A stretch of DNA of 64,000 bases from Kitasatospora sp. NBC_00240 (GTDB taxonomy: Bacteria; Actinomycetota; Actinomycetes; Streptomycetales; Streptomycetaceae), in assembly GCF_026342405.1 (NCBI RefSeq), contig NZ_JAPEMU010000003.1, positions 242,276 through 306,275 on the forward strand. Reading direction: 5' to 3'. Below are positions 1 through 9,029 of the stretch, piece after piece. The stretch's first letter is position 1; each line of letters begins with the position of its first letter. The translations under genes were made by a program, and so were the position numbers. Under the pieces are notes generated by a model. It searched no databases and was not told the origin of the DNA. It was given only the letters and a program-made list of their open reading frames with translations.

Positions 1-275
1 CCTGGTCAACGTCCCCGCTCGGCTGGCCCGTTCAGCCCGTCGGGCAACACTCCACCTGCCCGACCGATGGCCCTGGCAGCACGCCTTCACCGACCTGTTC
101 GACACCGCCCACGCACCACCGGGCTGATCGCAGACCCGACCACCCCGCCCGCCAGGGCCCAACCGGAGCAAACGTGGAAGAGCTGGGCAGACCAGCGGAC
201 ACCCCACGCCCTCCAGCCGGTCACCCCGACAGAAGCACCGAAACCATCACCCGAAATCAGCCCGGTGGATCCGGG
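1..275 (+). mobile_element. 3' end of an IS1380-family element (cut by window edge)
   Basis: The first 275 bases match, in reverse complement, the 3' end of the complete IS1380-type element at 48779-50432. The match covers the transposase C-terminus, the non-coding tail and the terminal repeat (CCCGGTGGATCCGGG). Just outside the end lies CTCAG; the complete copy is flanked by CTCAG on both sides (CTGAG in its sense orientation), so CTNAG may be the preferred target. The rest of the element lies left of the window. Confidence 0.9.
2..127 (+). CDS. IS1380-family transposase, C-terminal fragment
   Basis: Reading from base 2, the last 41 codons of the transposase are visible and end at the TGA at 125-127. 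They equal the C-terminus of the intact 461-residue transposase encoded at 48927-50312, including the closing residues DLFDTAHAPPG. The start and catalytic residues are outside the window, so activity cannot be judged. Confidence 0.9.
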   Translation: MVNVPARLARSARRATLHLPDRWPWQHAFTDLFDTAHAPPG

Positions 276-565
276 CTCAGAACTCATGGACAGCGAGCAG
301 TGGTCGGAAGTTGCGGTGCCCTGCGCTGGCAGCAGCCACGGGCCCGGCACGCTGGGCCTGGCGGCCGCCGATCGGCCTGCGGCCGGCTCAGCCGGACGCC
401 GGGAAGAACACCCGGCCCGCCGCAGGCGCAGAAGCCCGCTGCGCCTGCCCCGTCCACCGCCAACCACAAAGACAGGGCGGGAAGGAAGGAAGGAAGGAAG
501 GAGGCCGGGTTGCCAGGGTTTTCACGCTACTGGAGAACGGGCGCTGACCTGGGGGAACAGAGACG

Positions 566-975
566 TTGGCCGGTTGGTGCCTCACCGGGAGGTTCACCGG
601 GAGCTCCACCCTGGTGCCGGAGGTCCTCAGGGGCACCTTGACGGCCACTCACCAGCCCCCGAGGGGCCCCGGCGAGCGGGTGCCGACAGCTCCCACGGTC
701 TCAGCTATGGCCCGCGTGCTCGGCCTGCCGGACGAGGAACTGCTGGAGCTGCGCCGGGCCGCGGCCGACGACGCCGGTACAGTGCCGGCACGAGCTCCCG
801 CGCGGGACGAGGGGCTGGGCAGGCCGATCGGGGATTGGGAGCCGCACGATCTGGAGGTCCATCCTTCCGCTGCCCGCTCCCCGGCCGGCTCCGCCCGGTC
901 GGTGCAGGCGCTGTCCGGCTATGTGCCGCGCGACCATGACGAGGTTCTGTCGGAGGCGGTGCGCGAGGGCGTGAA
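566..975 (+). pseudogene. Remnant of an XRE/P-loop regulator, linker region
   Basis: The frame contains a segment (WEPHDLEVHPS, then GYVPRDHDEVLSEAV) typical of the linker between an N-terminal XRE helix-turn-helix and an NTPase (STAND-like) domain in large Streptomyces regulators. Neither the full HTH nor the Walker motifs follow: similarity stops at about base 975, where base composition also becomes less GC-rich. I read it as a truncated remnant. Family assignment is from remembered signature only. Confidence 0.5.
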
Positions 976-1195
976 ATTACCTGGGTATTTCTGCCTCTTG
1001 GCCGACCGGAGAGTAAACGGAAGACTGATTAAGGCCCAGCAGGGCTCCAATCGTTGGCAGCCCGTACTTGGGGGTATAGCACTACGACGGCGACAAGCCT
1101 CTCCGAGGTCGTCTCCTACAACCGCGACGTCCATTACTCCATTTGCGCCGCTACCCAGGTGGTGGCCCCTGGAACTAGAGCAGAAGGGAAAAGCC

Positions 1196-1537
1196 ATGGC
1201 AATCTTGCTGGTCAAGAAGCTCCGCTGCGTGACACCCGATGACTCTCTCACTGATGAAATCAAGCTGCAACAGGACGGTAGGCAGCGGTGGCCGGACGAA
1301 GGCGAGTCCTTCTTCTCGCTGTCAAAAGACACCGAGGTTTCGATGTTCCTGCAGCTCCCTTTCACCGGCCAAACGGTCGTCAGCCTCTTCGATGACGAGA
1401 CCTTCGGCCAAGACGACAGGCTCGGCTCCGAACCTTTTAGCGAAAACGAGGCTGATACTGGTGAACATGCCAGGACGTTCCACGGCGTGCATGGGTCAGA
1501 GTACGTAATGAACTACAAGGTCATAAGTATCAGCTAA
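1196..1537 (+). CDS. Small beta-rich protein, possible C2-like fold
   Basis: 113 residues, starting at ATG 1196 with AGAAGGG about 8 bases upstream, which decides this start over the longer open frame. The sequence alternates hydrophobic strands with acidic loops (TPDDSLTDEIKL, SLFDDETF, QDDRLGS). That pattern recalls small actinomycete proteins with a C2-like beta-sandwich, but I cannot name a family. No signal peptide or membrane segment. GC is lower than in the surroundings. A 33-codon frame follows after 7 bases. Confidence 0.65.
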   Translation: MAILLVKKLRCVTPDDSLTDEIKLQQDGRQRWPDEGESFFSLSKDTEVSMFLQLPFTGQTVVSLFDDETFGQDDRLGSEPFSENEADTGEHARTFHGVHGSEYVMNYKVISIS

Positions 1538-1544
1538 CCGGCTC

Positions 1545-1646
1545 GTGGTCATCGGCGCTGCGCTCAAAGTAGCTCCAGCTATGATCAAGGACGGTGCCAA
1601 ACTCGCCGTTCCGGTAGCCATGACCACGAATTCTCCGGAACTTTGA
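1545..1646 (+). CDS. Possible 33-residue hydrophobic peptide
   Basis: A GTG-started frame lies 7 bases after the stop of the preceding gene and reads as a hydrophobic/amphipathic peptide containing GAALKVAPAMIKDGAKLAV. There is no clear ribosome binding site of its own, so translational coupling would be needed. It could equally be the relic of a longer gene. Coding status is uncertain. Confidence 0.25.
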   Translation: MVIGAALKVAPAMIKDGAKLAVPVAMTTNSPEL

Positions 1647-1712
1647 GAGGCGGATGGGTCGGTCATTTCGGTCATCAATGCTGCCCAGACTAGTGGCTTT
1701 GGAGGGAACAAG

Positions 1713-2489
1713 ATGACGTCGGAAATCACCACGACGACCTCTACCACCCCTGCCGGCAAGGTGGTTGTGACCACCACAACCACCACCACCGGGGCCGATG
1801 ACACCGTCACCATCGTCAAAGAACAGCGTGACGACGGCTGGACACGCACCATCGAATCGGCGAACCGGAGCGATGGGTCGAGCCAGAAACACATGGTCAT
1901 CCAGGACGGCTCCGGCACCACCCTCCAAGAGCAGACCCATACGAAGACCATCGCTGCCGACGCAGACGGCAATCGCATTCAGACGGAGACCGATACCAAC
2001 GCCGTCCCCGACCCGCAGGGCGGGACCACAACTGTGACCTCCGAGGACATCCAAAATCTGGACACCGGGGCGAATTCGCACCTCAAAATCACCGAGACCA
2101 TCGACGCGTCCGGCAACGTTGTCCAGCAGTCGAAGTCATCGACCGTCGAAGACGGGCACGGGAACTCGACCGAGACCACAGTCATGACCGACCCGACGAC
2201 AGGTAAGACGACGGTCACCACCACCTCGACTGACAGTGACGGCAACGTCTCGGAGCCGGAACAGCAGGAGGAGCAGCTGCGGCAGGAGCAGGAACAGCAG
2301 GAACAGGACCAGCAGGAACAGCTGCGGCAGGAACAGGACCAGCAGGAACAGCAGGAACAGCAGGAACAGGAACAGCAAGGGCAGCAGGACCAGCACCAAG
2401 AGCAAGACGGTAATGGTTGGGGTGAAGGCGCTTCAGGCTTTGAGGACGATGAAGAGGACCTTAGGATGCTGACGGTTGAAGGCGATTAG
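1713..2489 (+). CDS. Low-complexity Thr-rich protein with Gln/Glu repeat tail
   Basis: 258 residues. ATG 1713 is preceded by GGAGGGAA at a good distance. Residues 1-30 are almost all Thr/Ser/Val; residues about 30-180 are polar and Thr/Asp-rich, with repeated ITET/TVTTT-like strands; residues about 183-232 are a QEQ/QEQQ repeat likely to form a coiled coil or disordered tail; the end is acidic. No transmembrane segment or export signal. The repeat tail is made of near-identical CAGGAACAG units and could vary in length. Function unknown. Confidence 0.6.
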   Translation: MTSEITTTTSTTPAGKVVVTTTTTTTGADDTVTIVKEQRDDGWTRTIESANRSDGSSQKHMVIQDGSGTTLQEQTHTKTIAADADGNRIQTETDTNAVPDPQGGTTTVTSEDIQNLDTGANSHLKITETIDASGNVVQQSKSSTVEDGHGNSTETTVMTDPTTGKTTVTTTSTDSDGNVSEPEQQEEQLRQEQEQQEQDQQEQLRQEQDQQEQQEQQEQEQQGQQDQHQEQDGNGWGEGASGFEDDEEDLRMLTVEGD

Positions 2490-2735
2490 ACGCCAAAGGC
2501 TGGTCCCACTCCCTGCTCTGGGGAGAAGTCGAGCGGATCGATATCTGGGTGACGGCACCGCCCCGGCTGGCCGGACCACTTCGTCCGCGAGCCGCGCCAC
2601 GACCAGGTCGCCCTCCGCCCTGACCGCGATCGCCACCCTCCAGGCCGCCCACCGCGACAGCGACCCCAAAGCCCTGCCGGCCGGCGCCTGGCAGCACCCG
2701 AACCGCGCTGACCACCCGCCTGTGCCTTTGCACGC

Positions 2736-2767
2736 TAGTTGGCCAAACGGTGCACTGTAGTTGGCCA
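2736..2767 (+). repeat. Paired direct repeats upstream of the TnsA-like gene
   Basis: TAGTTGGCCA occurs at 2736-2745 and again at 2758-2767, 22 bases apart. Tn7-like elements carry spaced repeats at their ends that bind the transposase, and this pair lies about 100 bases upstream of a TnsA-like gene. It may mark one end of a decayed Tn7-like element. The link is inference; no matching far end was found. Confidence 0.35.
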
Positions 2768-2867
2768 GGGCAGGCTACAGGGTGGGTATGTCGGATTGTT
2801 CCCACATACGTGGGGTCTGGGGGAGCTTGCCCTTCAGCGGGTGCTGGCTGGGTGCTGTTCTGGCGGT

Positions 2868-3713
2868 ATGAGCGCGAGCGGCACGCTGGGGACCGGCTTC
2901 GGGTCGGGGGTGTGGTCGGTGGCCTGCACGGTGGACGACCTGCTGGTCGCTACGAGCCGGGGCCGACTGACCGCGCGGGCCTGGATTTCGGCCCGGGGTG
3001 GAAGCGGCGTTGGACGACGACGTGGTGCCTGGACGGGGCTGGGTTGGTGTGTCCGGTGGCCGAGCTGGGGGGTGTGCCGGTCGGGCGGACCCGCCCGGTG
3101 CGGGGGTTCAGCTGGCATCCGCGGCAGGGCCACCGTCCGGGGCTGGAGCTGTTGGTCTCGACTGGCCGGCTGCACGGGTTCGAGAGCCTGGAGGAGCACA
3201 GGTTCCTGCGGGCGGCGGACTTCGCGGGCCCGGTGCGGGACGTTCTGTCGCAGCCGTTCCGCCTCCGTTATTGGGCGTCGGGCCGTACGCGGACCCACAT
3301 CCCGGACTACCTGGTGGTGACGTGGGGCGGCCGGTGGCTGGTGGACGTTCGGCCGCTGCACCTGGTCAAGGACGCGGACCGGCCGGGGTTCGCGGCGGCA
3401 GCGGAGCTGGCTCGCGCGGTGGGCTGGCAGTACAGCGTCGTGGCTGGCTGGAGGCCGCACGTGAGCGGCGCCGTGGAGGCGATGCGGGCCGAGGCCCGGC
3501 CGATGAGCCACCTGCTGGACCTGCAGGAGCGCATGGTGTCGGTGCTCGCCGGCGGCGCGATGCCGTTCGGCGACCTGGTCCGCGTGACCCCGTACCCGGT
3601 GATGGCGCGGGCGCACGCGCTTCACCTCCTGGCACCGGCGGATCGGCGTGGACCTGGCCGAACCGCTGGGGGACGGCTCGCTCGTCGCGCTGACGGACGG
3701 TGCACGGCGGTGA
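2868..3713 (+). pseudogene. TnsA-like transposition endonuclease, frameshifted
   Basis: The core reads as the TnsA-like endonuclease subunit of actinomycete Tn7-like systems: VSTGRLHGFESLEEHRFL, then a DYLVV...WLVDVRP stretch where TnsA nucleases carry catalytic Asp and a basic residue. Two frame changes interrupt it. The N-terminus from ATG 2868 fits the family but leaves frame in a G run near 2995. The end leaves frame near 3630, where HLLWHRRIGVD would be expected if two bases were restored; that frame stops at 3711-3713, overlapping the next start. As sequenced it cannot make a full TnsA. Confidence 0.6.
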
Positions 3714-4063
3714 ACGGCCACGTCGAGGTCGGGCCCGGGGCCGTGCTCCGGCTAGAGAACGGTGAGTGGACCGTTCGCGACGTGCTGCCCGCCTCCGGTG
3801 AGGTGGTGCTCGTCAGCGCCGATGGCGGGGTCCGGGTCTGGACCCTGGGGCTGCTGGCGGGGAAGGTCCGGACCACCTCCGGACGGACCGTGGCGCGCGA
3901 GGACCTGAGCGACGACCAGCTGGTGCTGCTACGCGCCGCGTGCCCCGCGCCCGGCTTCCCCGACGGCGTCACGGCCTGCCGCCGCACCGTCGGCCCCGAC
4001 GACGAGCCTCAGGAGGAGGGCGCCGAAGTGACCTGCAAGGCCTGTATCCGGGAAATGGTCTGA
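3710..4063 (+). CDS. Short ORF after TnsA-like gene; possible transposase N-terminus joined to a zinc-knuckle tail
   Basis: 117 codons from GTG 3710, overlapping the TnsA-like stop (GTGA). The first 60 residues (GPGAVLRLENGEWTVRDVLP, then LLAGKVRT) resemble the start of the Mu/TnsB-like transposase that usually follows TnsA in actinomycetes. The DDE domain is absent. The C-terminus instead has two Cys pairs (TACRRTV and TCKACIRE), like a small metal-binding protein. It may be a chimera left by deletion. The stop overlaps the following ATG (ATGA). Confidence 0.45.
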   Translation: MNGHVEVGPGAVLRLENGEWTVRDVLPASGEVVLVSADGGVRVWTLGLLAGKVRTTSGRTVAREDLSDDQLVLLRAACPAPGFPDGVTACRRTVGPDDEPQEEGAEVTCKACIREMV

Positions 4064-4315
4064 TGACACCGGCCCGCCCGGCTCAGCCGGGCGACGAGGC
4101 CATCTTGCACCAGTGGGTGGAGACCTTCACGCAGTTGCAGGTGGGTGAGGAGGGCTGGCGCGTGAGGTCGTTCACGCAGGCCGTTCGCAAGCTCCGGACG
4201 TTCGTGCGAGCCCCTGCTCGCCATCGAGCTGGGCGACCACACGCCACTCGACCGGCTCACGGCCGCCGCCACCGCAGCCGCCGGCCCCATCCGCCCCGCA
4301 CAGGCCCAGACCTGA
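4063..4315 (+). pseudogene. Small unknown gene with an apparent frameshift
   Basis: ATG 4063 overlaps the previous stop. The first 47 codons (HQWVETFTQLQVGEEGWRV...) read as a compact protein. Near 4203 a second frame takes over and reads sensibly to the TGA at 4313-4315 (EPLLAIELGDHTPLDRLTAA). I infer one small gene of about 83 codons broken by a single-base change. Function unknown. Confidence 0.35.
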
Positions 4316-4571
4316 CCAATGGACTGACGATCAGTACCTGACAGGCGCGCGCCGGGACCGCCCACGACCGGGCGGGCGGGACTGCGGCCGGTGTCAGTGC
4401 CGCTTTCTACGATCACGGCGTGCCTGATTCCTTCACCGTCTTGTAGACCCACGACGTCTGCCGTGCCCTGCGCCTCACCGGGCGCACCGGCCAGCGGCCG
4501 CCGGTCGCCGGTCGCCTTCAGCGGCGTACACACCCCTGCCCGCATGGTCCGGCGCAGAGCCGGGTGACGAG

Positions 4572-4970
4572 GTGTACGCGGTGCACGTCAACCGGGGCGT
4601 CGTCCACGTGGTGAGCCGCATGCGGATCGTCGACCGCGATCGCGGCGAGTGCTGCGGGCAGGCGCCCGCGTCCTGGGACCAGCCCTCGTTCCCCGGCCAC
4701 GACGACTGGGCGATGCTCGGCGCCGGCGGCTGCGGCGCCCAGGCCGTCCACGTCGAGGCGACACCCGTACGCTTCGACGCACCCGTCCCCGGCGACCTCC
4801 TCACCCACCTCACGTGGCGCAACCCCCGAGGCAAGACCCGCAACCTCAAGCACATCGCCGACGGGCGCCTCGAGCACTCCATCTCCCTCCAAGGCTTCTA
4901 CCGTCTCACCCCCGAATCCGCAGACGAGTTGACGCAGCTCGCAGACACCAAACAGGCCATCGGCAGCTGA
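4572..4970 (+). CDS. Hypothetical protein, 132 residues
   Basis: An open frame with a protein-like composition (YAVHVNRGVVHVVSRMRI...; PVPGDLLTHLTWRNPRGKTR; ending TKQAIGS). The frame stays open upstream of ATG 4572 (…AWSGAEPGDEV), so the true start may be earlier or the gene may be 5'-truncated. No signal peptide, membrane segment or recognised family. The stretch 4971-5331 downstream has no convincing gene. Confidence 0.5.
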   Translation: MYAVHVNRGVVHVVSRMRIVDRDRGECCGQAPASWDQPSFPGHDDWAMLGAGGCGAQAVHVEATPVRFDAPVPGDLLTHLTWRNPRGKTRNLKHIADGRLEHSISLQGFYRLTPESADELTQLADTKQAIGS

Positions 4971-5331
4971 CCCGGCACCCGCGCCGCCCCGCTTGTCCTC
5001 GGCCGCTGGCGGGTCCGGCGGCCGCGCCCGCCTGGCAGTACCCGGGCGCACCAGGCGCACACCGTGCCACCCACATACGGACCGTATGACCGGATCAGCG
5101 TGACCGCGCGGCGTGAGTCAGGACCTCCAGCGCGGTCGCCACGACCGGGACCGCGTCGTCGTACTCCACCAGCCGTCATCGCTGCTGTGTGCTCGTCGCC
5201 GTCCCGGCCGCCGCCCGCATCGAGGACCTCATCCAGCACGGACCGGCCGCCCCGTCTGGCATCCGCTCGGCGCCCGGGGCGGGCGGCTGTGCGGGTAGAC
5301 GGAGCTACAGATCGCCTTGACCTGGCTCAAT

Positions 5332-5364
5332 GCCGCTACCTTGATGGTCCATCAAGGTAGCGGC
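5332..5364. terminator. Strong hairpin downstream of the DUF4276 gene
   Basis: GCCGCTACCTTGATGG is followed after one base by its exact complement: a 16-bp perfect stem, with the central bases opening to form the loop. It lies 64 bases beyond the stop of the minus-strand ATPase/DUF4276 operon and is placed as its terminator. There is no U tract, as is common in actinomycetes. Confidence 0.7.
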
Positions 5365-5427
5365 CCTCGCGGTGGGGCTGCCATCAAGATGCCTACCCCA
5401 CCGGTTGCCCAGCCAGCTATGTACCTC

Positions 5428-6012
5428 CTACAGGAGCTTCCTCACTGCACTAATCATGCGGCGGAAAGACCTGCTGTTCTGCGCTGCCTCGTCCAGGTCC
5501 ATGATGTCTGTGAAGCTGGCTTGGTAAAGGGTCGGCTTATACGACTCGTGCATCATGGTCCGCAACTGGCCCTTCGCGTCCCGCTTCGCTTCAGGATCGG
5601 CCGGGATGGTGGCGTCATCACGGACTACCTTGTGCGACCGCAGCGAGGTTGCCGCAGCGAGAAACCAGGCTTCGTACTCGTGCTTGGCTATCACAATTTC
5701 CACGGGAACGGTGACGAGAGTGGGGTCTGGCGCGAGTCTCTGGGCGAGTTCGACTGGGCACTTGATGTCGTCATCGTCGCCGTCACGTAGGACGAGAACC
5801 CCGCCTCGATCCGGGACACGTGCTGCTTGGATCCGGATGGCACGGGCCAGTTCCTCAGGTTTCCGCATCTTTCCTGAGTTGAGCATGAAAGGCGGTGCTA
5901 CTTCGACCCACTGCTGCTCAAAGTGCATCGCGATTCGCGTGATCAGCCCGCGCACGGCCAGCTTCTCGCCATCCCCCTCCACGATGGGGGCTACAACCAC
6001 CGGTGTCGTCAT
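5428..6012 (-). CDS. DUF4276 family protein (TOPRIM-like)
   Basis: 194 residues. The N-terminus has IVEGDGEK, matching the glutamate motif of TOPRIM-like folds, followed by VLRDGDDDD for the acidic metal site and EYEAWFLA, characteristic of DUF4276. The start ATG overlaps the stop of the ATPase gene (ATGA), so both come from one transcript. DUF4276 proteins are often paired with ATPases, and split ATPase/TOPRIM pairs such as OLD-like and PARIS systems act against phage. A nuclease or effector role gated by the ATPase is inference. The gene looks intact. Confidence 0.8.
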   Translation of the reverse strand: MTTPVVVAPIVEGDGEKLAVRGLITRIAMHFEQQWVEVAPPFMLNSGKMRKPEELARAIRIQAARVPDRGGVLVLRDGDDDDIKCPVELAQRLAPDPTLVTVPVEIVIAKHEYEAWFLAAATSLRSHKVVRDDATIPADPEAKRDAKGQLRTMMHESYKPTLYQASFTDIMDLDEAAQNSRSFRRMISAVRKLL

Positions 6013-7217
6013 CGTGGCATCTCCGTGGGCGGCATCTCCGCGGAAAGTTCCGGGAGCAGCTGGTCGGTGCGGAGGAGTTCGCCCGGTGTGTAGAGCTGCT
6101 CGCGCAGGGCCATTGCGCCAGCGGCATCCAGCTTGCCGATCTTCGTTGCGCCTCCCACCGATCTCACTGCACAGATCTCGGACAGTTCGAAGCCTTCGCG
6201 GTCCAATAGATCTGGGCTATGGCTCGTAACGATCACTTGTCGGCGTTCGCTCGCGTCTCGCAGTGCGTCCAGCAGGACTCCGGCCGCTGCAGGATGCAGC
6301 GCACTTTCGGGCTCCTCGATACCGATGGTGCTGAGTGTGCTTCCGGTCCCAGCGAACAGGGAGACCAGTACGCCCAAGGCGCGCAGCGTCCCGTCGGAAA
6401 CCGACTGCGCCTGGAAGCGCCACGGGTGCGGTGCTCCGGGGACATCCTGTTTGAACTCCAGCGTCTCCCAGTTCCCGAGGTTCGATCGGGTGACCGTGTG
6501 CATCCCAGGGACAATCTGCTGCAGGTACGCCTCGATCCGTTCCTTGTCGTCGCGGCCTCGCTCGGTGCGCTCCAGACGGTGCAGCACGCTCGCGAGGTTG
6601 GAGCCGTCCCGCAGCAGGAACTCTCCCGAGTCCGGCGTCTGTGGTTGCCGGATGACATCTGGGTTGAGGTTGAAGACGCTGATGCCAGCGAGGCCGTCGA
6701 AGACAGGGCGGAACGGTGTTAGGCCAGCAGCCGAGACCAAGTACAACCGTTGCTCGCCCACCGGGGGCATGACCGGCTCGCTATGACCTACCAGTCCTCC
6801 GTTCTCGACCTCGAAGAAGGCATCGGCGGATCGCTCACCTTCGCCATCGCGGGACTTAAGCCAGACTTTGCAGTACTCCTGCCTGATCCGGTAGCCGCCT
6901 CCCCGAACTGTCGCGATCGTGAATCCGTACTGCCCGTGATGTTCAGGTCCGCGGAACTCCAGTTGAATGGATAGGTTGTTGGGGTGCCCCTGTGACCTTC
7001 TGCGAACCTCTGCAATCCCACCGCGAGCCCGAAGCGCTTGGTCGAGAGAGGTCTGCAGCGACTCTGACACCAGTCGGAGAGAGTCGAGGAAGTTGCTCTT
7101 GCCGGATCCGTTCGGCCCGACCAGCAACAAGAGCTGCCCTAGTTCAACGTCAGCCTCGGCAATGCTCTTGAAGTGCCTCAGCCTGACCCGGGTGAGCGAG
7201 AAGTAGTTGCCCTGCAT
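6009..7217 (-). CDS. AAA_21-type ATPase partner of DUF4276
   Basis: 402 residues, complete ABC/SMC-like ATPase. Walker A GPNGSGKS lies near residue 34, the signature-like SVSDGTLR near 275, Walker B TIGIEEPE near 303 and the switch His in VTSHSP near 336. The N-terminal FKSIAEADVEL is typical of AAA_21/OLD-like ATPases. No nuclease domain is attached; the overlapping downstream DUF4276 gene probably supplies it. Together they form a two-gene candidate anti-phage module ending at the hairpin at 5332. A pseudogene ends 13 bases upstream of its start. Confidence 0.85.
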   Translation of the reverse strand: MQGNYFSLTRVRLRHFKSIAEADVELGQLLLLVGPNGSGKSNFLDSLRLVSESLQTSLDQALRARGGIAEVRRRSQGHPNNLSIQLEFRGPEHHGQYGFTIATVRGGGYRIRQEYCKVWLKSRDGEGERSADAFFEVENGGLVGHSEPVMPPVGEQRLYLVSAAGLTPFRPVFDGLAGISVFNLNPDVIRQPQTPDSGEFLLRDGSNLASVLHRLERTERGRDDKERIEAYLQQIVPGMHTVTRSNLGNWETLEFKQDVPGAPHPWRFQAQSVSDGTLRALGVLVSLFAGTGSTLSTIGIEEPESALHPAAAGVLLDALRDASERRQVIVTSHSPDLLDREGFELSEICAVRSVGGATKIGKLDAAGAMALREQLYTPGELLRTDQLLPELSAEMPPTEMPR

Positions 7218-7229
7218 GCGAGCAGTCTG

Positions 7230-7873
7230 TCAGTCGATGGGCTGGTGCGAATGGGCAATGCCCAGGGTCGTCGTGTCAACGCCGTCGGGCAGGACCGGTA
7301 GCGGCCAGGCCGGATCGGGCGACCAGGCGGTCCACGGATTGGCGAACGGCCCGCTGCGATCCTGGAGGAGGCCGAGAGCGCGCTGGCGGGCCCGCTCGAC
7401 CAGATGGTGCTCGGTGTCGAGGCCGGGCAAGGCGCACGGCCATGTCGATGTCCGGCTCGGTGGAGTCGAGGTCGAGGGCGGGCCGGCTGTCGGCGGGGGC
7501 GCGATGGAGCCAGCGGCCGCCGGGGCGACGACACCGGAGGGGGCGTTCGCGGCGAACTGGGCGGGGACGGCGTAGCCGAGCCAGTAGTTGTAGGGGTGCC
7601 GTAGGCCTGGGCGACGGTGGCGCGGGCCGGGTCATCGACCATCACGGAGACCAGAACACAATCGACGTCCAGGCGTTCGTACTCGGCGAACAGTTCGGGG
7701 AAGTTCGCCTCGACGCAGATCGCCAGGCCGAAGCGGACGCCGTCCACCTCGAACACCGTCGGCTCCGGCCGACCGGGCGTGTAGAGGTAGGATAGTTCGG
7801 TTCGTCCCGGGGCAGCGAGGAGCAGGCGCAGCCGCGCGCCCTGGTCGGGGCGCTCGGCCATTTCAACGAGCAA
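7230..7873 (-). pseudogene. Carbon-nitrogen hydrolase (nitrilase family), truncated and frameshifted
   Basis: The frame from 7873 gives EVDGVRFGLAICVEANFPE, the nitrilase-family stretch around the catalytic Cys. After about residue 95 the homologous reading moves through two other frames (WLHRAPADSRPALDLDSTEP, then FANPWTAWSPDPAW) to a stop at 7230. The N-terminal half with the catalytic Glu and Lys is missing. It sits between the methyltransferase stop and the ATPase start and is not functional as sequenced. Confidence 0.65.
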
Positions 7874-7895
7874 GCGGCATGGAGGACACGCGCCG

Positions 7896-9029
7896 TCAGA
7901 TCTCCTGTGCGGGGTCGTCCAGCCAGGCGTGCCAGCTGTCGGGGGTGATGGTGAGTCCGAGCCGGTCGACTCCGGGCTGATCGGCGGCGTGCCACCAGGC
8001 GAGGGCGTGTTCGAAGTCGTCCCACAGGCGGCGCCCGCCGTACTGGCGGACCTGGTGCGCGCCCTGGCCGTCTCGGAAGGTCGCGGCGGCCCAGGCCGGG
8101 GTGGTCAGGGAGTAGAGCCACAGGGTGCGGGCGCCGTCGTCGTGGGGCTGGATGGCGTGGACGATGTCGCGCAGGCGCAGGCTGGCGGCGAGCGGGAACG
8201 GGTCGAACTTGCCGTGGTCGGGCAGCGCGGCGGTGGTGGTGTGTTCGGCGACGGTGCCGCCCTCGGCCGGGTTGCGGGGCCAGGTGAGGCGCTGGGAGCG
8301 CATCTTCATGAACTCCACCGGCTGCAGGAACGGGCCGGAGGCGGTGCCGTCGCCGTGGACGGTGAGGCGGACCAGTGCGTCGGCGTTGGAGTAGTGGGTG
8401 CCGAAGGGCGCCAGGATCAGTCCGCCGGGCCGGGTCTGCTCGATCCAGGTGTACGGGATGGTGCGCAGGCCGTAGGTGGCGGTGATCCGGTCGTACGGCG
8501 CGCCGGCCTGGTGGCCGAGGGCGCCGTCCCCGCACACGACGTGCGGGTGGTAGCCGGCGGCGGTCAGCGCGGTGCGGGCGCGGGCGGACACGGGGGCGTC
8601 GATCTCCATGGTGGTGACGTTGGTGTCGCCGAGGCGGTGGCTCAGCAGGGCGGCGTTCCATCCGGTGCCGGTGCCCTGCTCCAGCACCCGCATCCCCGGC
8701 TCGACCCGCAGGTCCTCCAGCATCGAGGCGACCAGCGAGGGCTGCGAGGCCGAGCTGGTGGGCACCGTGCCGGGCTCGGCGCCCTGGTGCTCGCCGTCGT
8801 CCCACTGGGTGACGACCGGGACGTCCGCTTCGGCGGCCGCCAGCCATGCGGCCTCGTCCTCGGTCCGCTCGACGGGCCGGCTCGTCCCGGTGGCCATGTC
8901 GTGCGCCCACACCAGGTCGGGCAGGAACAGGGAGCGCGGGACGGCGTCGAAGGCCGCCACCCACGCGTCGGCGACCGGGAAGGACCGCCCCGTCGCGGGG
9001 CGGTCCTCGCTCTCGGGTGCGAGCGTCAC
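7896..9029 (-). CDS. PCMT-like SAM-dependent methyltransferase
   Basis: 377 residues from GTG 9029, which overlaps the stop of the 44-codon gene upstream (GTGA). TSSASQPSLVASML precedes the SAM-binding motif VLEQGTGTGWNAALL; TMEID, CGDGALG and PYDRITATYGLRTIP follow. This is the protein-L-isoaspartate O-methyltransferase fold with an actinomycete C-terminal extension ending in TPDSWHAWLDDP. Relatives act in protein repair or, beside graspetide or lanthipeptide genes, methylate peptide Asp to give aspartimide. The coupled small peptide makes the second role possible but unproven. Confidence 0.8.
   Translation of the reverse strand: MTLAPESEDRPATGRSFPVADAWVAAFDAVPRSLFLPDLVWAHDMATGTSRPVERTEDEAAWLAAAEADVPVVTQWDDGEHQGAEPGTVPTSSASQPSLVASMLEDLRVEPGMRVLEQGTGTGWNAALLSHRLGDTNVTTMEIDAPVSARARTALTAAGYHPHVVCGDGALGHQAGAPYDRITATYGLRTIPYTWIEQTRPGGLILAPFGTHYSNADALVRLTVHGDGTASGPFLQPVEFMKMRSQRLTWPRNPAEGGTVAEHTTTAALPDHGKFDPFPLAASLRLRDIVHAIQPHDDGARTLWLYSLTTPAWAAATFRDGQGAHQVRQYGGRRLWDDFEHALAWWHAADQPGVDRLGLTITPDSWHAWLDDPAQEI

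Noticed and set aside
2276..2410. Short tandem repeat stretch considered as a CRISPR-like array
   Set aside because: Units are CAGGAACAG codon repeats inside an open frame, with no spacers.
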